Below, one piece after another: positions 1 through 13,600 of a stretch of DNA of 64,000 bases. Position 1 is the stretch's first letter. Each line of letters begins with the position of its first letter. The notes under the pieces were generated by a model. The model was not told the origin of the DNA. It saw nothing but the letters and a program-made list of their open reading frames with translations, and made no database searches. The position numbers were made by a program, and so were the translations under genes. This DNA is from Amyelois transitella (taxonomy: Eukaryota > Arthropoda > Insecta > Lepidoptera > Pyralidae), in contig NC_083509.1 in NCBI RefSeq assembly GCF_032362555.1, positions 5,231,001 to 5,295,000 on the forward strand. The letters run 5' to 3'.

Positions 1-95
1 TCTAAAACCTCCTCAGCTGGCCTGCACAAAAATGTCCAGTGAGGAGTTGGACGACTCGTCCCCATTATGCAGATGAGGGCACAGGTGCAGGTTAT

Positions 96-1908
96 GTGGC
101 TGAGCCGTACAGTATAAAAACTTCCATGAACAAAACGACCCTCACTATTTCTAAGTGATATACATCGCCTATTTGGTACAAAATCAATGTCAAGAACAGT
201 TAGATTACTGAAAATTAACAGAAACTGAACATCACTGAACAATTACATGTAGATAACAATGAATCATCATAGTAACTTACTTTTTAGATCACCAATATGC
301 TTTTGGTACTACTCTACAAGTACATCGACTATCAGGTTATAAAATCACATACCATTATAAATTCAGCTCAATCATTCATGTAAATTACATAGTAGCGTGA
401 AATTATGAACATCAATAAATAGTGAGCGGCGATCTATTTCAGCTAATTATACCACCAGTATCCTAACATAAACTCCGCGAGTTAAGTGCAAAGCATCAGA
501 TAGTGATAAATTGGGACATTTTGTTGTTCTCGCATGACAAATTCGGTTGTTAAAGCCACCTGCCGGCAATACCTGTCTGCGCTAGTGTTCGCAAAATGTA
601 CCCACAGTGTAGTAGTCTCATCAATTATTTATTATTTTATCAGATATTAATTTGTCTTTTAAAGATGTTATAATTCACATTAAATATCACAGATTATCGA
701 AACTCGATGTAAATTAATACTTGTAGGTTATCTACATTACGTTTGACGACAATAAAGAGATCATAATTCTTATTTATTTTCTTTAAGCGTAACTCACTCA
801 AATCACTGAGTATCGGAATCTTACCCACTTCAATCATTTGATTCGTAAGATTTGTTGGTGCGTTTGGAAATAATAATACTGATTCACGCTTTATTTTGGA
901 ATCATTCATATTGAGAGATCTAAGATTCTTCACCTATAATAATAACCTGCTTACTTATTTCCGTTAATAGTATCTTATTCAGCTTCGCTGCTGGAGGAAT
1001 TTTAAGAAATAATAGAAAACTACATTAATCCTGAAAGTTTCTATTTGTTTAACTAGCATAAACATTAATATAACTTTCTACAGCTACAATAACGTACGAA
1101 CATAATGTTTTGTAACAACAAAAATAAAGATAATTTGCACAAGCGAATAATTTCAGCCTTTATATAAGGAACACAATGAGCGGAATGTAATTTTAATTTT
1201 ATTCTTACAAGTTTCCCTCACCTGCCGCCGTGCGCTTTATCATAATCACGGCGGCGTGATAATCCCGCGCGACCACGAATGAAGAGAAAACGACACACGG
1301 ATTATTTTTTCATGTTTTATCCTTATCAAACATTTTAACACGCTGCTTGAAATATTCGTACTCATTATTTTGTAATTTTACTAGTATTGCGTTATTTTAA
1401 TAATGATTTTTGTTTAATATTCAAAAGAGATTAATAAAGCTGCGCTCAGATTTTTGAAGTTCATGTTTATCTAATCAAATGTCAAAAACAAAATAATTTA
1501 TAAATTTGTCCTATCCAAACCTGACTGCGGCTGTAAATGTGTATCGTCTACTGTGTAACGTAGGCTCTTCCTTGTGTCAAAGTTTTTAAAATCAAAACAA
1601 TTAAGGAATCTCATTATTCTTTACCTAGTTTCATTAATATTGTAGGATCAACCTAATGTTTTCGTAATTAGAATCAACAAATAACGGTATGAACAATAAA
1701 TCACTTACAAGACGTCAATCAAATACAATTTTTCCGGTTGTTGTTTAGAAAAATGTCTATCAGTCTTACTTAGTAAAATTACTTTGAGAAGTTTGTTTAC
1801 TGTGAAGGAAAGGACGGCTCAGGTGACGGTAACAGTGGACAAGTTATTTTATGATAAAATGTTAATTTTTTACAAAATACTTAATTCACTTGAGAGTTAT
1901 AGTTAGTT
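96..1908. other. Intergenic or intronic, no gene seen
   Basis: AT-rich sequence without a convincing coding exon. Open frames here are short and lack family resemblance or splice context. A GC-richer patch near 1215-1290 contains inverted arms CCGCCGTG and CACGGCGG separated by about 14 bases, which could be a small regulatory hairpin. Confidence 0.5.
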
Positions 1909-2016
1909 AATGTGGATGAAGCGAAGGAAGTATGCAGAGATCGTGGCAAGTGGAAAGAGGTAGTCTCTGCCTACCACTCCGGGAAAGAGGCGTGATTTTA
2001 TGTATGTATGTATGTA
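1909..2016 (+). mobile_element. LINE 3' end fragment
   Basis: The plus strand reads NVDEAKEVCRDRGKWKEVV and then SAYHSGKEA and a stop, followed by a tail of TATG repeats. The same C-terminal peptide and tail occur on the minus strand near 17372-17590. A basic Arg/Lys/Trp-rich C-terminus followed by a short tetranucleotide tail is typical of RTE-like non-LTR retrotransposon ends in Lepidoptera. This is a strongly 5'-truncated copy. The family name is inferred from the peptide style, not from a search. Confidence 0.65.
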
Positions 2017-2961
2017 TACTTAATTCAATCTTTTAATATATTGGTATTGTAAGACAAGTTGACACTTGCTTTGTCGGCATTAAACGCCAATCCCCGTTTG
2101 TGAACCTGCCGAGTTGCCTGTTATTGTGGAATGTTTCACCTGCAAGCCTGCAATCCCAACAAGTAATAACATTTACACGAGGAAAACTCAAACGTCGAAC
2201 TATTTGCACATTTGTCCTGAAATGGAATTCCTTTGTTACGCGATTTATAAATATTGTATGAATGATATGACAAAGAAAGCGGGGATACAATTTTGACTAT
2301 GTAAATGTTGTGATGTATTGAAAAAGCTGTAAAACAGAATAAACTTGGGATCTACAAAGTGAGCGAGTGAAACGGAACTATATATCGCGAGAGCGGAAAC
2401 TCGTAAATGTTTCAAATTAATCAGGGCAAGACTACAATCGGCTCATTTGCATTTATACGAGACTGCGCGCTCGGTCAAACCGCATCAATTCCTAAATGGG
2501 TATAGACCACGCTGCCTGGAATCAAAGTCATCTTCTACACAATGCCATCCATAATAATTTTTTTATAAACTTTTCTCATTCTCGTTAATATGTTATGTAA
2601 ATTCTTTTATACCTTTCATTATATTTCATGCTTAGTTGAATGAAATACAACAACAACAATTAGTACCTTATTTAAATTTTATCCTTATAAGTAAAACAAG
2701 TACTACTACAAATACTTCGAACTCGTTATCTTGTATTCATGCTCATTCACATTATTCTTTAACGATATAAAATATTTTCAATTAACTATTGAACTTATGT
2801 ATTTAATTAATATGCCGCATAAGATTTTCTTTATTTTTTTTAATGGGATAATGAGAGGTCAAACGCACTCAAATTATTATAAAAAAGAAAGAGTCATCTT
2901 TTACGAATTACTATTATTAATAAATAACTATTATTATCTTGTTTCTATGTAATATATAGAC
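2017..2961. other. Intergenic, no gene seen
   Basis: Overlapping open frames at 2033-2296 on both strands resemble nothing I recognise and have no splice context. The rest is AT-rich. Confidence 0.45.
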
Positions 2962-3215
2962 AGCCTCTGTGGCGCAGTGATAATACGCTTGTCTGTGACA
3001 CAAGAGGTCCCGGGTTCGAATCCCGGTCAGGGCATGATGAGAAACGAACTTTCTCTGATTGGTCTGGGTCTTGGATGTTTATCTATATACGTATTTATTA
3101 TAAAATATAGTACCGTTGAGTTGGTATCTCGTAACACAAGTTTTAAACTTACTTCGAGGCTAACTCAATCTGTGTCTTTTGTCCTGTATAATATATTTTT
3201 TTTATTTATCTAGGT
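2962..3215 (+). mobile_element. tRNA-derived SINE
   Basis: The head carries a Pol III A-box-like TGGCGCAGTGATAATACG and a B-box GGTTCGAATCC spaced as in a tRNA. The body includes CTGGGTCTTGGATGTTTATC and ends with a TTCGAGGCTAACTCAAT segment. A second long copy lies on the minus strand at 42283-42511, a tail-only copy at 5020-5150, and a disrupted copy at 22197-22748. The sequence beyond the tRNA-like part shows that this is a SINE and not a functional tRNA gene. Confidence 0.85.
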
Positions 3216-4579
3216 TAGTTCAAATTTATTTTTACTTATTGATACAACACATAACAAAGAAAGTCAGACGATAGTCGCTAGATATGTGTATGAAGGTAAT
3301 ATATCTAAGTCAACATATCGCTTGCATGTCAAGTTAACACGGTTGATCTATATAATTTGATACGGGAAGCCACTTCCCACAATAGTGATTAGATAATCTC
3401 TTAATAGCTCCCAGCTAGACTAGTTACCTGCAGCTGCCTATCTCGATTTCAAGTTTAATTGGCCGCGAATCACTATCTCAAGTAACAACTCCTATAATAC
3501 AATCGTTAACGTAAAAAGTGATTCTAAGGGAAATAAATATTGCAATTTGTCAATAAAAAAGAAGCTGGAAAAGAAATAATTATGTGAATTGTTTTAGCTT
3601 TATGCCAGGTAATAATGTAATACCCGTAGACTTATTTTTCGATAAGATACTTTATGTTAACGATACAGCCATTATTCTGTTAGGCTCTATTTAATTTTTA
3701 GGTATTTATTCAAAACTTTACTACATACTTACTAAAAAGGCAAGCGATCAGATTCAAACGACTCCAATTCGTCACGGTCTTGTTACGCCGAACACTTATT
3801 GAAACTGCTCTTAAGTGTTGTCCTTTTATGTAGGTACTCCATAAATGTTTGATAGGGCCATCTCGGGAAATCTCTGTCTCCATTCGCAGAGGGTCTGCAG
3901 TCAAATAAAACTGGAATCCCAAATATTATTCCGCGACATTTTCCCTGTTCCTTCGATGTGAACTTTTATTTTTATGCTCTTACGAATTCTTATCACAAGA
4001 GAAACACACTCTCGGAAAGCTTCTGACATACAGGCTTAAATCCTTTACCCCGACGAAAGTACTTTGGCTGAGATAACGTGTTCAGTCATCTCCGTAATAC
4101 TAATAGTAAATCTGTTTTACAGAATCCTTCTATTTTTCTCTGTATTTGCACATCTACGATCACAGTACTCTTTTATTTTTTAAATATGCATAATCCAGTT
4201 GAAAGTTGTGGGAATATTAAAAAAACACCTATGATATTCTTGAAGGGCTTTTTCATCTCTGTCCCAAATTTCGTCATAATCGTTTATAATATATACTATT
4301 TAGCATGATATCAGCAACATTAAGAATGATTTTCATATTTTAAAGTTATGTAGCCTAAAATAACCAAATAAAACTGGACAAGTGGCCTTGGATAGGAACC
4401 GTTTGCTTTTCATTGAAGAAGGCAGCACTTTACTACTATCGTACCTGCACTATTTATATTGCAACAGTTTTACACTACGTACTACAATGACTTAGTACAA
4501 CATAAAAGGTAGATGTGGTAGACATACCTATTACAGATTTGGTATTATTTTCATCTGCGTTTGCTTTTTATTAGATTCT
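3216..4579. other. Intergenic, no gene seen
   Basis: AT-rich, with no supported exon on either strand and no repeat family I could name. Confidence 0.45.
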
Positions 4580-4690
4580 CCGTTATCTCAATGCCATCAT
4601 TAAGTCATACAGCTGAAATTGGCCTGAGTCTTTTCAAGACTGTTGGCTATATCTACCCCGCATAACGTGATTATATTAATACTCATAAAA
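4580..4690 (+). repeat. Fragment of the RTE-tailed SINE family
   Basis: Contains GAGTCTTTTCAAGACTGTTG and a diverged TACCCCGCATAACGTGATTA end. This is the 3' half of the roughly 250 bp family seen in full at 33225-33472. Confidence 0.6.
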
Positions 4691-5019
4691 AAAACTTCCC
4701 ATAAAAACTCATAAAAACAAAAAATCAACGGTCCATTTTTTGAGGAATTTCCAGCAGACATACATATGTTTTTGACGTCGTCTACCTCATATTAGTATGC
4801 CATGCCACAATAACCGAAGTCGAATCACAAAAGATTTCCGGAACGCGACTTGCACAAGGGATGAAAGCCAACATTGTGTAATCAGAAGGGTCGCAATCTC
4901 ACCTCACCCCGCCCGCTGTGTCGAACACAGCTTCATCAACAAGGGCTCTTTCCACTCATTGTTAAATTCCGTTAAACTAATCTTACCCTATTCTTGAATG
5001 ACATGAGTCAACTAATTTA
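4691..5019. other. Intergenic, unassigned GC-richer block
   Basis: The stretch at about 4797-4950 is richer in G+C than its surroundings and is open in one frame for 66 codons, but has no recognisable protein or splice signals. It could be an old repeat. Confidence 0.3.
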
Positions 5020-5150
5020 GAGTCTTGGATGCTTATCTATATGTGTACTTATTACAAAATATAGTATCGTTGGGTTAGTATCTCGGAACACAAGTTCGAA
5101 CTTACTTCGAGGCTAACTCAATTTGTGTAATTTGTCGTATTATATATAGT
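5020..5150 (+). mobile_element. SINE tail fragment
   Basis: Matches the 3' half of the tRNA-derived SINE at 2962: GTCTTGGATGCTTATCTATA, then ACTTACTTCGAGGCTAACTC. The tRNA-like head is missing. Confidence 0.75.
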
Positions 5151-7804
5151 AGTGGTCGTATATATCAATTTATTTATTCATTCATTCATGTATTTATAAT
5201 TATTTATTATTTACTTTAAGAAGTTTGGTTTTACGACCGTTAGATATATCTAATTTTGGAAAATCTATTGTTATTGTACGAACGAAGTAACAAACGAATA
5301 GGCAAATTAGTATGTAGTTCGTTAAATTTAAATTGTTAATTTATTTGCCTATTTTAAAAAGTTATAAAAAAGCGTAACATTAAAATAAACAATTTTATTT
5401 AACTTATTTTTCTTAACGGCCAGTGAGCTTTACAGTGCCTATAAAATAACTTCATTAATTTCTCCTATTACCAATTTTACTAAATATCTTTGTCAAAGTG
5501 GAATTGAAGAAGTACCTAAAGGCGTAGGCACCAACTACATCATTGTTTTAAAATTATTCTTACTTGTAATGCTTACAAATTCTATTTAAATATATGTATA
5601 TCTATCTTCTATTAAGATAACCACCAGTGTAGGTATGTGACTTAATTTCCTCAAAATACGCTCGTCATTAGTACATGTCAAGAATAACGAGAACGCATGG
5701 ACGAATGTCACGATACGATGCGCTGACAAAATATTTATATCTCACCATCACGAGTTCCCATCAAATCGTACCAAGGAATACCGAATAAATATTCATGTTG
5801 TTATATTTCTTCACGTATGTTTGCTCTATCGAATATTTGTGCAAATGCCTTGATGGGTAAAGGCGCGACTTACGACACAATATTGCGGGAGACGTTCATG
5901 CCACACTGCGCACACTTCAAGGAGCGCCGCAATAGTTTCGCGTTTGAATTTCTTGAACAAACGTTATTACTGCTCCAATGGTAAAATGTTCCACTGAAAC
6001 AATTCACAATAGGGGAACTCCGATGTCAAAGGGAAAGAAGTCTGGCACACTTCGACTTACGAATTTAAACGCATCTATCCAAATGCGCAAAGATAAAGTT
6101 TTGGTGAAACATATTTCAGTAGAACAAATATTGTCATTTAACGGAAACGTTAAAATAAGTAGTAGTACTTATTACTTTTAAACTATTATCATTATTTATT
6201 TTGACATAATGTGTACTTACTTATAAATATTCTACTTATCCCTAAATATCTGCTTATAAAAACTTTGTCAATATTTTTTCAGGGCTCGTAAACATATGGT
6301 CTTATATCAGACTCCTCACCTATGTAAAAGCCAGCGTCTGAATTTAGATACAGACAATATCTACTTAAATAAATTGTAGGTACCTACAGGAGTTAACTTA
6401 AATTTACCCATAAAATAAATTAACGATTTGAACTCCATTGAATTGCAGTTTAAAACCTTAATGGAGCTAATTATACTGTGAATAAAGCTAAAGGAACGAG
6501 TTATAATATCTACCTATAATACAGCTGCGGGCAGTAATTAAGAATTCTAAATAACTCTTTGTGACTGCGTTAACTACCTAAGACGCATTTAAATTTTACT
6601 CGCTTTTACCTTGTTATATCTAGACACTCTGTTTAATATTATTATGTGACTTCTATTATCATAATATCAACTTTTAATAACGTAAACCAAAATAAAAAAT
6701 ATTGAAATTATCTAAAGCATTAATAAAAAAGTGGAAAACTTCACTTCAATAAGTTTGGAGCTGAATTTATAATCCTCTTCTTTAGCTCTTTTCAACTATT
6801 TTGGTGTAGACTTCATTCAAATTGTTTCATTTCAAAAATTCATCATATTGTACTGAACATTTGCATAGGATGAATATATATTTTTATAAATTTAAGTAGA
6901 TAGTGTAGGCATTACTATTGTAATAACACTTTTTATTTTGTAGGACATTTCTTACTAAACATGTAAAATTATATTTTTTCGTATTTTTGTTAAAAATTAT
7001 TAGACATTTTTGTAACACATACTCATCATATAAGTCTTGGTTTATGATACTTGCATAGATAAGAATTTATTAAAACCACAAAGGATTTTTTAATCTGGTT
7101 TTATAACTTTGCAGATTAATAATATCGCGCTTTGAATTTTTAATGAAGACGTGTTTCGTCCCAGTGGCAAATTATTATTTTTATCTATATTTTTTTCTAG
7201 TCAAATTCTTTTTTCAAGCTTTTAAAACTAAATAGAATGCATGCAATGCAAGATGTTGACACAACATTCCTTAGTTTCAAATATGATTGAAGGTTTCAAA
7301 TCCAAAATAGCATTTCTTTTATCTTATGTATATAATTCCTATTTATGAATATTATGGCCAAAATATTAAGAATTGTGGCCAAATTGTGTAATAGCGAGGG
7401 AGACCTCGTAACGATATCCGTGGGCACGTAGCTAATGCGAAAAGGGCTCATTACATCGTGTTGACACCGACAAATGTCCTTTTACATATTCTCACTGAGA
7501 TCCCGAAGATTGAGCCATGAAATTGAAAACGATCCCTTTGAAGAAATTTATTCAAGGCACGAACTGCTCTCCCACTCTGCGGAGGAGATTTGCTCGTTTA
7601 TTTTTATGAAATTATTCAAGTAACACTCATTTTTTGTCATAGCTAGGTTTCAATAAAACATCTTTTTCATTAGTGTTTAAATTGTCCGGATATGTTAGTA
7701 CCTACGCAAGTCGTATGATTGTTTGAATGCTTTTTCAAATACTCATAAAAATATTTTTATTTGTCATTCTCTTATAGCAATAAGTGTATTTTAGTAATTA
7801 GATA
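5151..7804. other. Intergenic, no gene seen
   Basis: Strongly AT-rich. A slightly GC-richer stretch at about 5690-5990 could be a conserved noncoding block but has no coding signature. Nothing else was identified. Confidence 0.45.
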
Positions 7805-8035
7805 ATACTAGCTGTTGCCCGCAACTTCGTCCGCGTAAATTTCGAATTTTTCGGTGTAAACTTATTTGCAGGCAAACTCATGCCTTGAGTTTATTCAAAT
7901 GACTATAACTTTTTTTTTAGTGAACCGATTTTGATGAAACAAACTTTTAATTTTTTTCTGAGTTAAAACAAAGCAATTGGTGAAAGTTTTGAAAGGTGGA
8001 GATAAGCGTGATCATACATACATACAGACAGACAA
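7805..8035 (-). mobile_element. Helitron-like element, 3' end at 7808
   Basis: Read on the minus strand, the element ends in an ACGAAGTTGCGGGCAACAG stretch and then CTAG (7808-7811). This is the terminal arrangement of lepidopteran nonautonomous Helitrons, a GC-rich short hairpin just before CTRR. Comparable ends occur at 18918, 21209 and 35288. The distal boundary, near a CATACATACAGACAGAC run, is uncertain. Confidence 0.55.
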
Positions 8036-10005
8036 AAAAAAAATTTGCCTTCTTTTATTTATTCTAAGTGTCCCTCTATCCATTTCAGTCAAAAATTCAA
8101 AGTGTACAGACAAATTATTTTTACCGTTTTATTATATGTATAAATATATTTCAGAAACGGAATTATTTTACTATAGACCCAAATATATATAAATCAATCA
8201 GATAAAACTCAACCCGTTGACACTCAACCTCATAAATTATTCAGCGCAAACTTTCGAAAAGAATTTCACGAACTTCACAACAGTAAAATCTGTGAAAAGT
8301 GCTCACAACTATTTTAAGCTTTAAACTTGCATTTAAGTTGAAAATGAATTATGAATCGGAATTGAAAAGATGTTTAAGTTGAACTCCCGAAGTTAGAACA
8401 CTAGGACAAATCTCTATTATCTATTCACTGCTTTCTTAAGGATTGGGATCTTATAATAACCAATAGAAAGAATATAATGGAATAAAGAATTTTTAGTATA
8501 GCCGTTGAGTATTTTATGGACTAGACCTAGGTGTGCAATAAAGTAAATTTAAAATACTCATCTTCTTAGCGTGTCGACTCCATCAAATTATATTTGCGAA
8601 GACTTATAAATAAATAAATATAAACGGGACAGATTTCACACTTATATGTATGTCGCTACTCATTTGGAAAAACACTATTAAGTATTTATTGTCTAATCTA
8701 CTTGTTTATTAGTTAGAACAGTTTATTTTTTGTTTACAGATCTTGTTTATCATAAGTGTGTAAATGTTAAAATAGATTCATTTGTCACACAATAAACTTG
8801 TTCATGTCCGCCGCTCAATTTATATGGCGAGTTGAACAACTTTTGTACTTTTTCACCCCGCTTGCCAACCACACGTTCTCTATTACTCGAAACTCCCGCT
8901 CTCCATTATCTCTGCGACCGTATTTGTTTTAAATTTCCTACCGTTTTTTTTCGTCCAAAATACGCATTGAGTTTCAGTGTATATTTAGTGCACTGACTGC
9001 GAAACAAAACTGTAGAACCGCGTTTTTCATTTTAAGCGACAAAAGTTAGTAAAACATTCCTTGTCGACTTTTTGTTATGAGAGTTCCGAAAATGTTCCGT
9101 AACAATAATTCGGAAGCACATTTCTTCCCGCCCTTTAACGTCATAACTGGCGCGTAATGACCTCATCGTATAAAGAAGCAAAAATATCGCGAACGCAATT
9201 CGTCATGTCATTATGCAAGGAAAGGGCGAACTTTACGAGTATAATAACGCGAGATGTCTGACTCGGTATGCCTCATGAATGGTGAAACGTTCTTTATTGT
9301 ACCATGTTTTATGCGAACGATTAACCTTTTAATGTTAGCCGACCGGTCAAATGAAATATATACCCTATCGAAAAATATTTTCCCTTGTAGCTCATACTCG
9401 CATCTTGATAATTGTGCTTGCGAGGCAAGGATCTCACATCAGCTTCCATATTCAATAGTATTCACTTTATGGATTTTTTAGTCTTTGTATAGAAGTTTCC
9501 AAATTTGGCCAAAATAAGCGTGTAGTTGAGTAAAGTTTGCTTCAAACATAACAATATATTATCAAACAACTAAAAAAAGTTTAAGAAAATAATTTTTTGT
9601 ATTAAAATTTTGGTAACATTAATAAGAAATTTACCGACGTTACCTGGGCTAAATTTAATTTGTATTTGATGAGTGCTGACTGATCCCGTTGTTTTGTCAA
9701 ATCACGCGGTTAATGAAAGGCTCCTTGGCCGTACCTACCATCATTTGAATTTTCTTTTTAAACCGCTCTACAAAATGTTTTTAAAATAGACCTTATAAAT
9801 TGTATGAGAATGATAGGTGTAAAATGAAGGTGAACGTGATGTGGCTTCAAATTTGTCGAGAATTCTCATCAGTGCGTTCATTGTGGCAGCACAATGATAG
9901 CAATCCGAGGAGTTCTTCAAAAACGAACATCTTGCGCGACGTACGTTAGATAACAAATTCAATTTTTTTTATATAATATAAAAACCTTTTCATTCTACAC
10001 ATCTC
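8036..10005. other. Intergenic, possible regulatory blocks
   Basis: No exon is supported. GC-richer islands at about 8805-8935 and 9120-9260 stand out from the AT-rich background. They contain TAATGA/TCATTA-type homeodomain core motifs, which are too short to prove anything. Confidence 0.35.
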
Positions 10006-10396
10006 GTGCCTAGGCGCTGTTCTTTTAGAATTCCGTACCTAAAAGGTTAAACCTATTACTAAGTCTCCGCCATCTGTCCGTCGCATATCCGTATCTCATC
10101 AACTGTGATAGCTAGAAAGCTGAAATTTTCACAAATATAATATTACCGTTGCTGCTATAACAACAAATACAAAAAAAAATTAAATATATTGTATTAAGGT
10201 ATCACTACAATAAACGTGTTATTTTTTGCTTAATTTTCAATTTAAATCCCATAAAAAATGGAATTTTTAAGAAATATATATCGATTTTAAAAACGTGTAG
10301 AAACGTGAATATAAAAATAAATATTAAATAACAAACGTGATGATGGTACGGAACCATTCATGCGCGAGTCTGAGTCGCACCTAGCCAGTTTTTTTA
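10006..10396. repeat. Lepidopteran 'CCGTACC..GGTACGG' interspersed repeat
   Basis: Starts with AATTCCGTACCTAAAAGGTT, continues with CTCCGCCATCTGTCCGTCGC and GTGATAGCTAGAAAGCTGAA, and ends with GGTACGGAACCATTCATGCG followed by CGAGTCTGAGTCGCAC. I recognise this layout from many moth and butterfly introns. The ends carry the complementary pair CCGTACC and GGTACGG. Its superfamily is not clear to me. Confidence 0.6.
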
Positions 10397-10543
10397 CCTA
10401 TGTTCACCTGTTTTCTCCGCGTAGGTATTATTTACTTATGACTAACTATGTATTTAGGCGACCTAAGTTATTAAAATACAAGATTACAATTTTTAGGAAA
10501 ATTAAAAAAAATACAAACATGTCTTACAAAATAATGTACAAAA

Positions 10544-10549
10544 TTTATT
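10544..10549 (-). terminator. Poly(A) signal of the 10609-14060 gene
   Basis: AATAAA on the minus strand, about 60 bases downstream of the stop codon. It is a canonical polyadenylation hexamer in the right position. Confidence 0.5.
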
Positions 10550-10608
10550 ATCAGAATCCATTAACAATATACAAAGTCAATAATCGTATGAGAGCTGTGA
10601 GTGGGTAC

Positions 10609-13600
10609 TTAAGAGTAAACTGGTGGAATTTTATCTTTGGACCAATCTATTTCCACAGTCTTGCCGGTACGCGCGCTCTCTTCGGCGGCCGTCGCTATTT
10701 TGGTTACAGCCAACGTCTGCCAACTGGTCACATTGACGGGCGCTCCATCTGTGTAAAAGATTGAAAGAAATTGAGGCTTCTGGTATCAGGGAAAGAAGCG
10801 GATTGGGACTAAGCCCCTCATTTCTGTGATTTGCGAGAGGACATAGACGAACCTTAATGCACAAAAAACCTAAATGTTAGACAGGCCACTGACCATAAAA
10901 TTTTGGCAAATCTTGGTAGATTAAATTTTATGAATGTAAACAACCCGTAAACAGACTCTGTGGACTGGAGTCCTACAAAATATCAGTCTATACTGCTTTA
11001 CATTAGGCAGGATATTTTTTTTTATTTTTTTGTACCGCATATTAAGTACTTACGTTGAACAACATCCAAAAAGTGTTCCAATTCATTTTTGTAGGCAAGC
11101 CTGTAGCGCGATGGGAATGAGTAGTAAATAGGGGTCATTTTGAGTCCATCTTGACCAATCAGAGCTTCGGTAGAATGGCACGGTCTTTCGTTTTCAACCT
11201 TAATCATACCTGAAATATCCAAATCATATTTACCAACTCTCGCTCGAGTCGCTTTGCTCAAAGATTATACAACTTTCTAGCCCCAAGAATATATACCATC
11301 CTTCAAAACAGATTAAATATTATAAAGTACACTAACAGACAATTAAAAGATAAGTTGTTTAACTATTTACTCCCTCTAAATGAATATTATATAGATCACC
11401 TCTTGATACCATTAAAATAATGAAAAAAAAACACATATTAACTAAAAAGAAAAAAAAATAAGACATAAGGGAATATAACAACGCAAGAGAAATATAAATT
11501 TTAATAAAAAAAAATTCAATTTCCTTTGTATTTATATATGCGTTTGTGTATATATGTATCTTGTATATTTTTATATATATGTATATATGCCCTTAAATAT
11601 ATTTTTTTTATTGTATGTTCCTATATTGTTTGTCTTATAAACCCAACGCAAGCATCTCGGTTCTATAGATATAATTATATGTGTGTGCACTGATTACAAA
11701 GATATATGTCACAATGTGTTAAAATGATAATAGAAGCCTAATCTAGGAGGTGGGGACCTGGTGTCTTGTATGACAGGCAGTTTAAGCCTATTTCAAGTTA
11801 AGAGTTACATATCAATATTGATATGTCCATGAACAGGTCTCGGCAGGAGGTGGAGCTATTACAAAATAAGGAAAAGGAGGGTTATGGAGTTGACGTTTGG
11901 ATGGATTTAAACTGGGCTATAGATGCGATAGAGAATGCACTTTGATGAAATTGAATAAACCTACCCTTATTTCCAAAAACTTCGAGTCTTTGATCGTATC
12001 CATAAGCCGAGTAGCGACTGTTGTCTCCAAGTGCCACCGCCCCAGATGGGAAGGTGAGAAGGAAAGCGATAGTGTCGAAGTCGTCAATAGCCTTCACCTC
12101 GGGGATGAGGGCGGTGGCGGTGGCCTGCACGCGCACGGGCAGCTCTCCGAGTACCCAGCACACCATGTCGAAGTCGTGCACCAAACAGTCATGGAACACG
12201 CCACCTGGAATTGAAGAGGACGTTGCAGTCTACTCATTGAAGTAATAATATATCTTGGATTCTTTAGGTCTTTCCCCCTTTCCCCCTACCAACATTTGGT
12301 AGATGAATACTTCAGCCTTCAAGGATAAACTAAGAAAACAGCCATGTTATATTTCTCTTAAATTTACTATACTCGTATATTCGTCAATCTATACGAATAA
12401 TGTATAAGTTTTTATTTAGTAGAAAAACCAAAGCCTTTTATTTTAGCAGCTCAAAAATATCTAACGTCTTTATTTTTTATCAATGATGGAAATAAAGTCG
12501 AAATATCAATACGTAATGATGACTGCAACGATCGTAAAATAATAAAAGATAAACTATTATCGTAACATAATGTCATGTGTACTGTAAATATTGTTGTTAT
12601 CATGTTGTAACTTATTACTGGTTTAAGGAACTGGTAAACATATTACATAAACTGATTATACTATCAAAGGTTATGCCGTTATGCCCAGTTTAATTTTAGC
12701 GTCGATCCATCAGTTGAACCAAGATAAGAGTGCAACATAATCAAAAACTCTTCTCTTTAATAGGACTTCAGTAGCGTTGAAGGTTGCAGTACATATTTTA
12801 AACTTATATGGTTGAGAATCCTAATGTTCATTAACACTATAAATCTTCCATCCTGGCAATCTGTCACTATTTCAGGATCACTAGATAAGTCAATATTATC
12901 CATTTTATTGATTTTTGACATTAATAAGCATCCTTTCGAATAAAGTTATACCTACTTACTCGTACGTATAAAAAATTTGGTATTTAATGTGACGACCCTG
13001 GGTACACTGGATTCTTCGGTAAAAATTTAAAACAAAAATTATCCAAATAGATGCACTCTATACTTCTAAGAAAGATATTTAAATAGTAAAAAAATAAAAC
13101 GATACCAGATGTTTTCAAGTAGTCGATTGTTGGCAGGGGTGAATCTCTCGCAGTAACTTTAACAATTTGAACATGACCCACTTCTCCTTTACGAACTCTT
13201 TCTTTCAGGCCACTGTAGGCTGGGTCAAACCGACGGTTGAAGGCTGCAAAAAGCGTACGGCCCTTCGCCTTGGCGGCTTCATAGCATTTCAATGTGTCTT
13301 CAATATTCTCCGCAATAGGTTTCTCACAGTATACATCTTTGTTGTGTGTGATAGAGTTCACTACGATGTCGTGGTGAGTCCATGTTGGGGACGCAATGAA
13401 TACCACGTTCACACTGCAATGATTTTGATTTGTGTGGTGAGTATATTTATTATGGGAGTACGTTATGATGAAGAATGTATGATAACGATATGAACATACC
13501 TCTTATCCTCATAGACACGCTTAACTTCAGCGGAGGTTATAATATGAACGTCGTTTCCAAACTTCCAGAATTTTCTGAGATCATCAAATGTTTCCTTTCT

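Noticed and set aside
1-95. GC-richer edge open on both strands (plus ...KMSSEELDDSSPLCR stop; minus HNGDESSNSSLDIFVQAS stop), possibly a last coding exon.
   Set aside because: Neither strand has a clear acceptor with a pyrimidine tract and neither peptide is recognised; the window edge prevents testing.
694-933. 79-codon minus-strand open frame.
   Set aside because: AT-rich DNA gives such frames by chance; no splice signals, no family resemblance.
2962-3035. Possible true tRNA gene.
   Set aside because: The A and B boxes continue into a conserved SINE body shared with 42283-42511; acceptor stem pairing was not convincing.
2977-3213. Open frame SVTQEVPGSNPGQGMMRNEL and similar in the SINE at 42378.
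   Set aside because: It is a translation of the SINE's tRNA-like head, not a gene.
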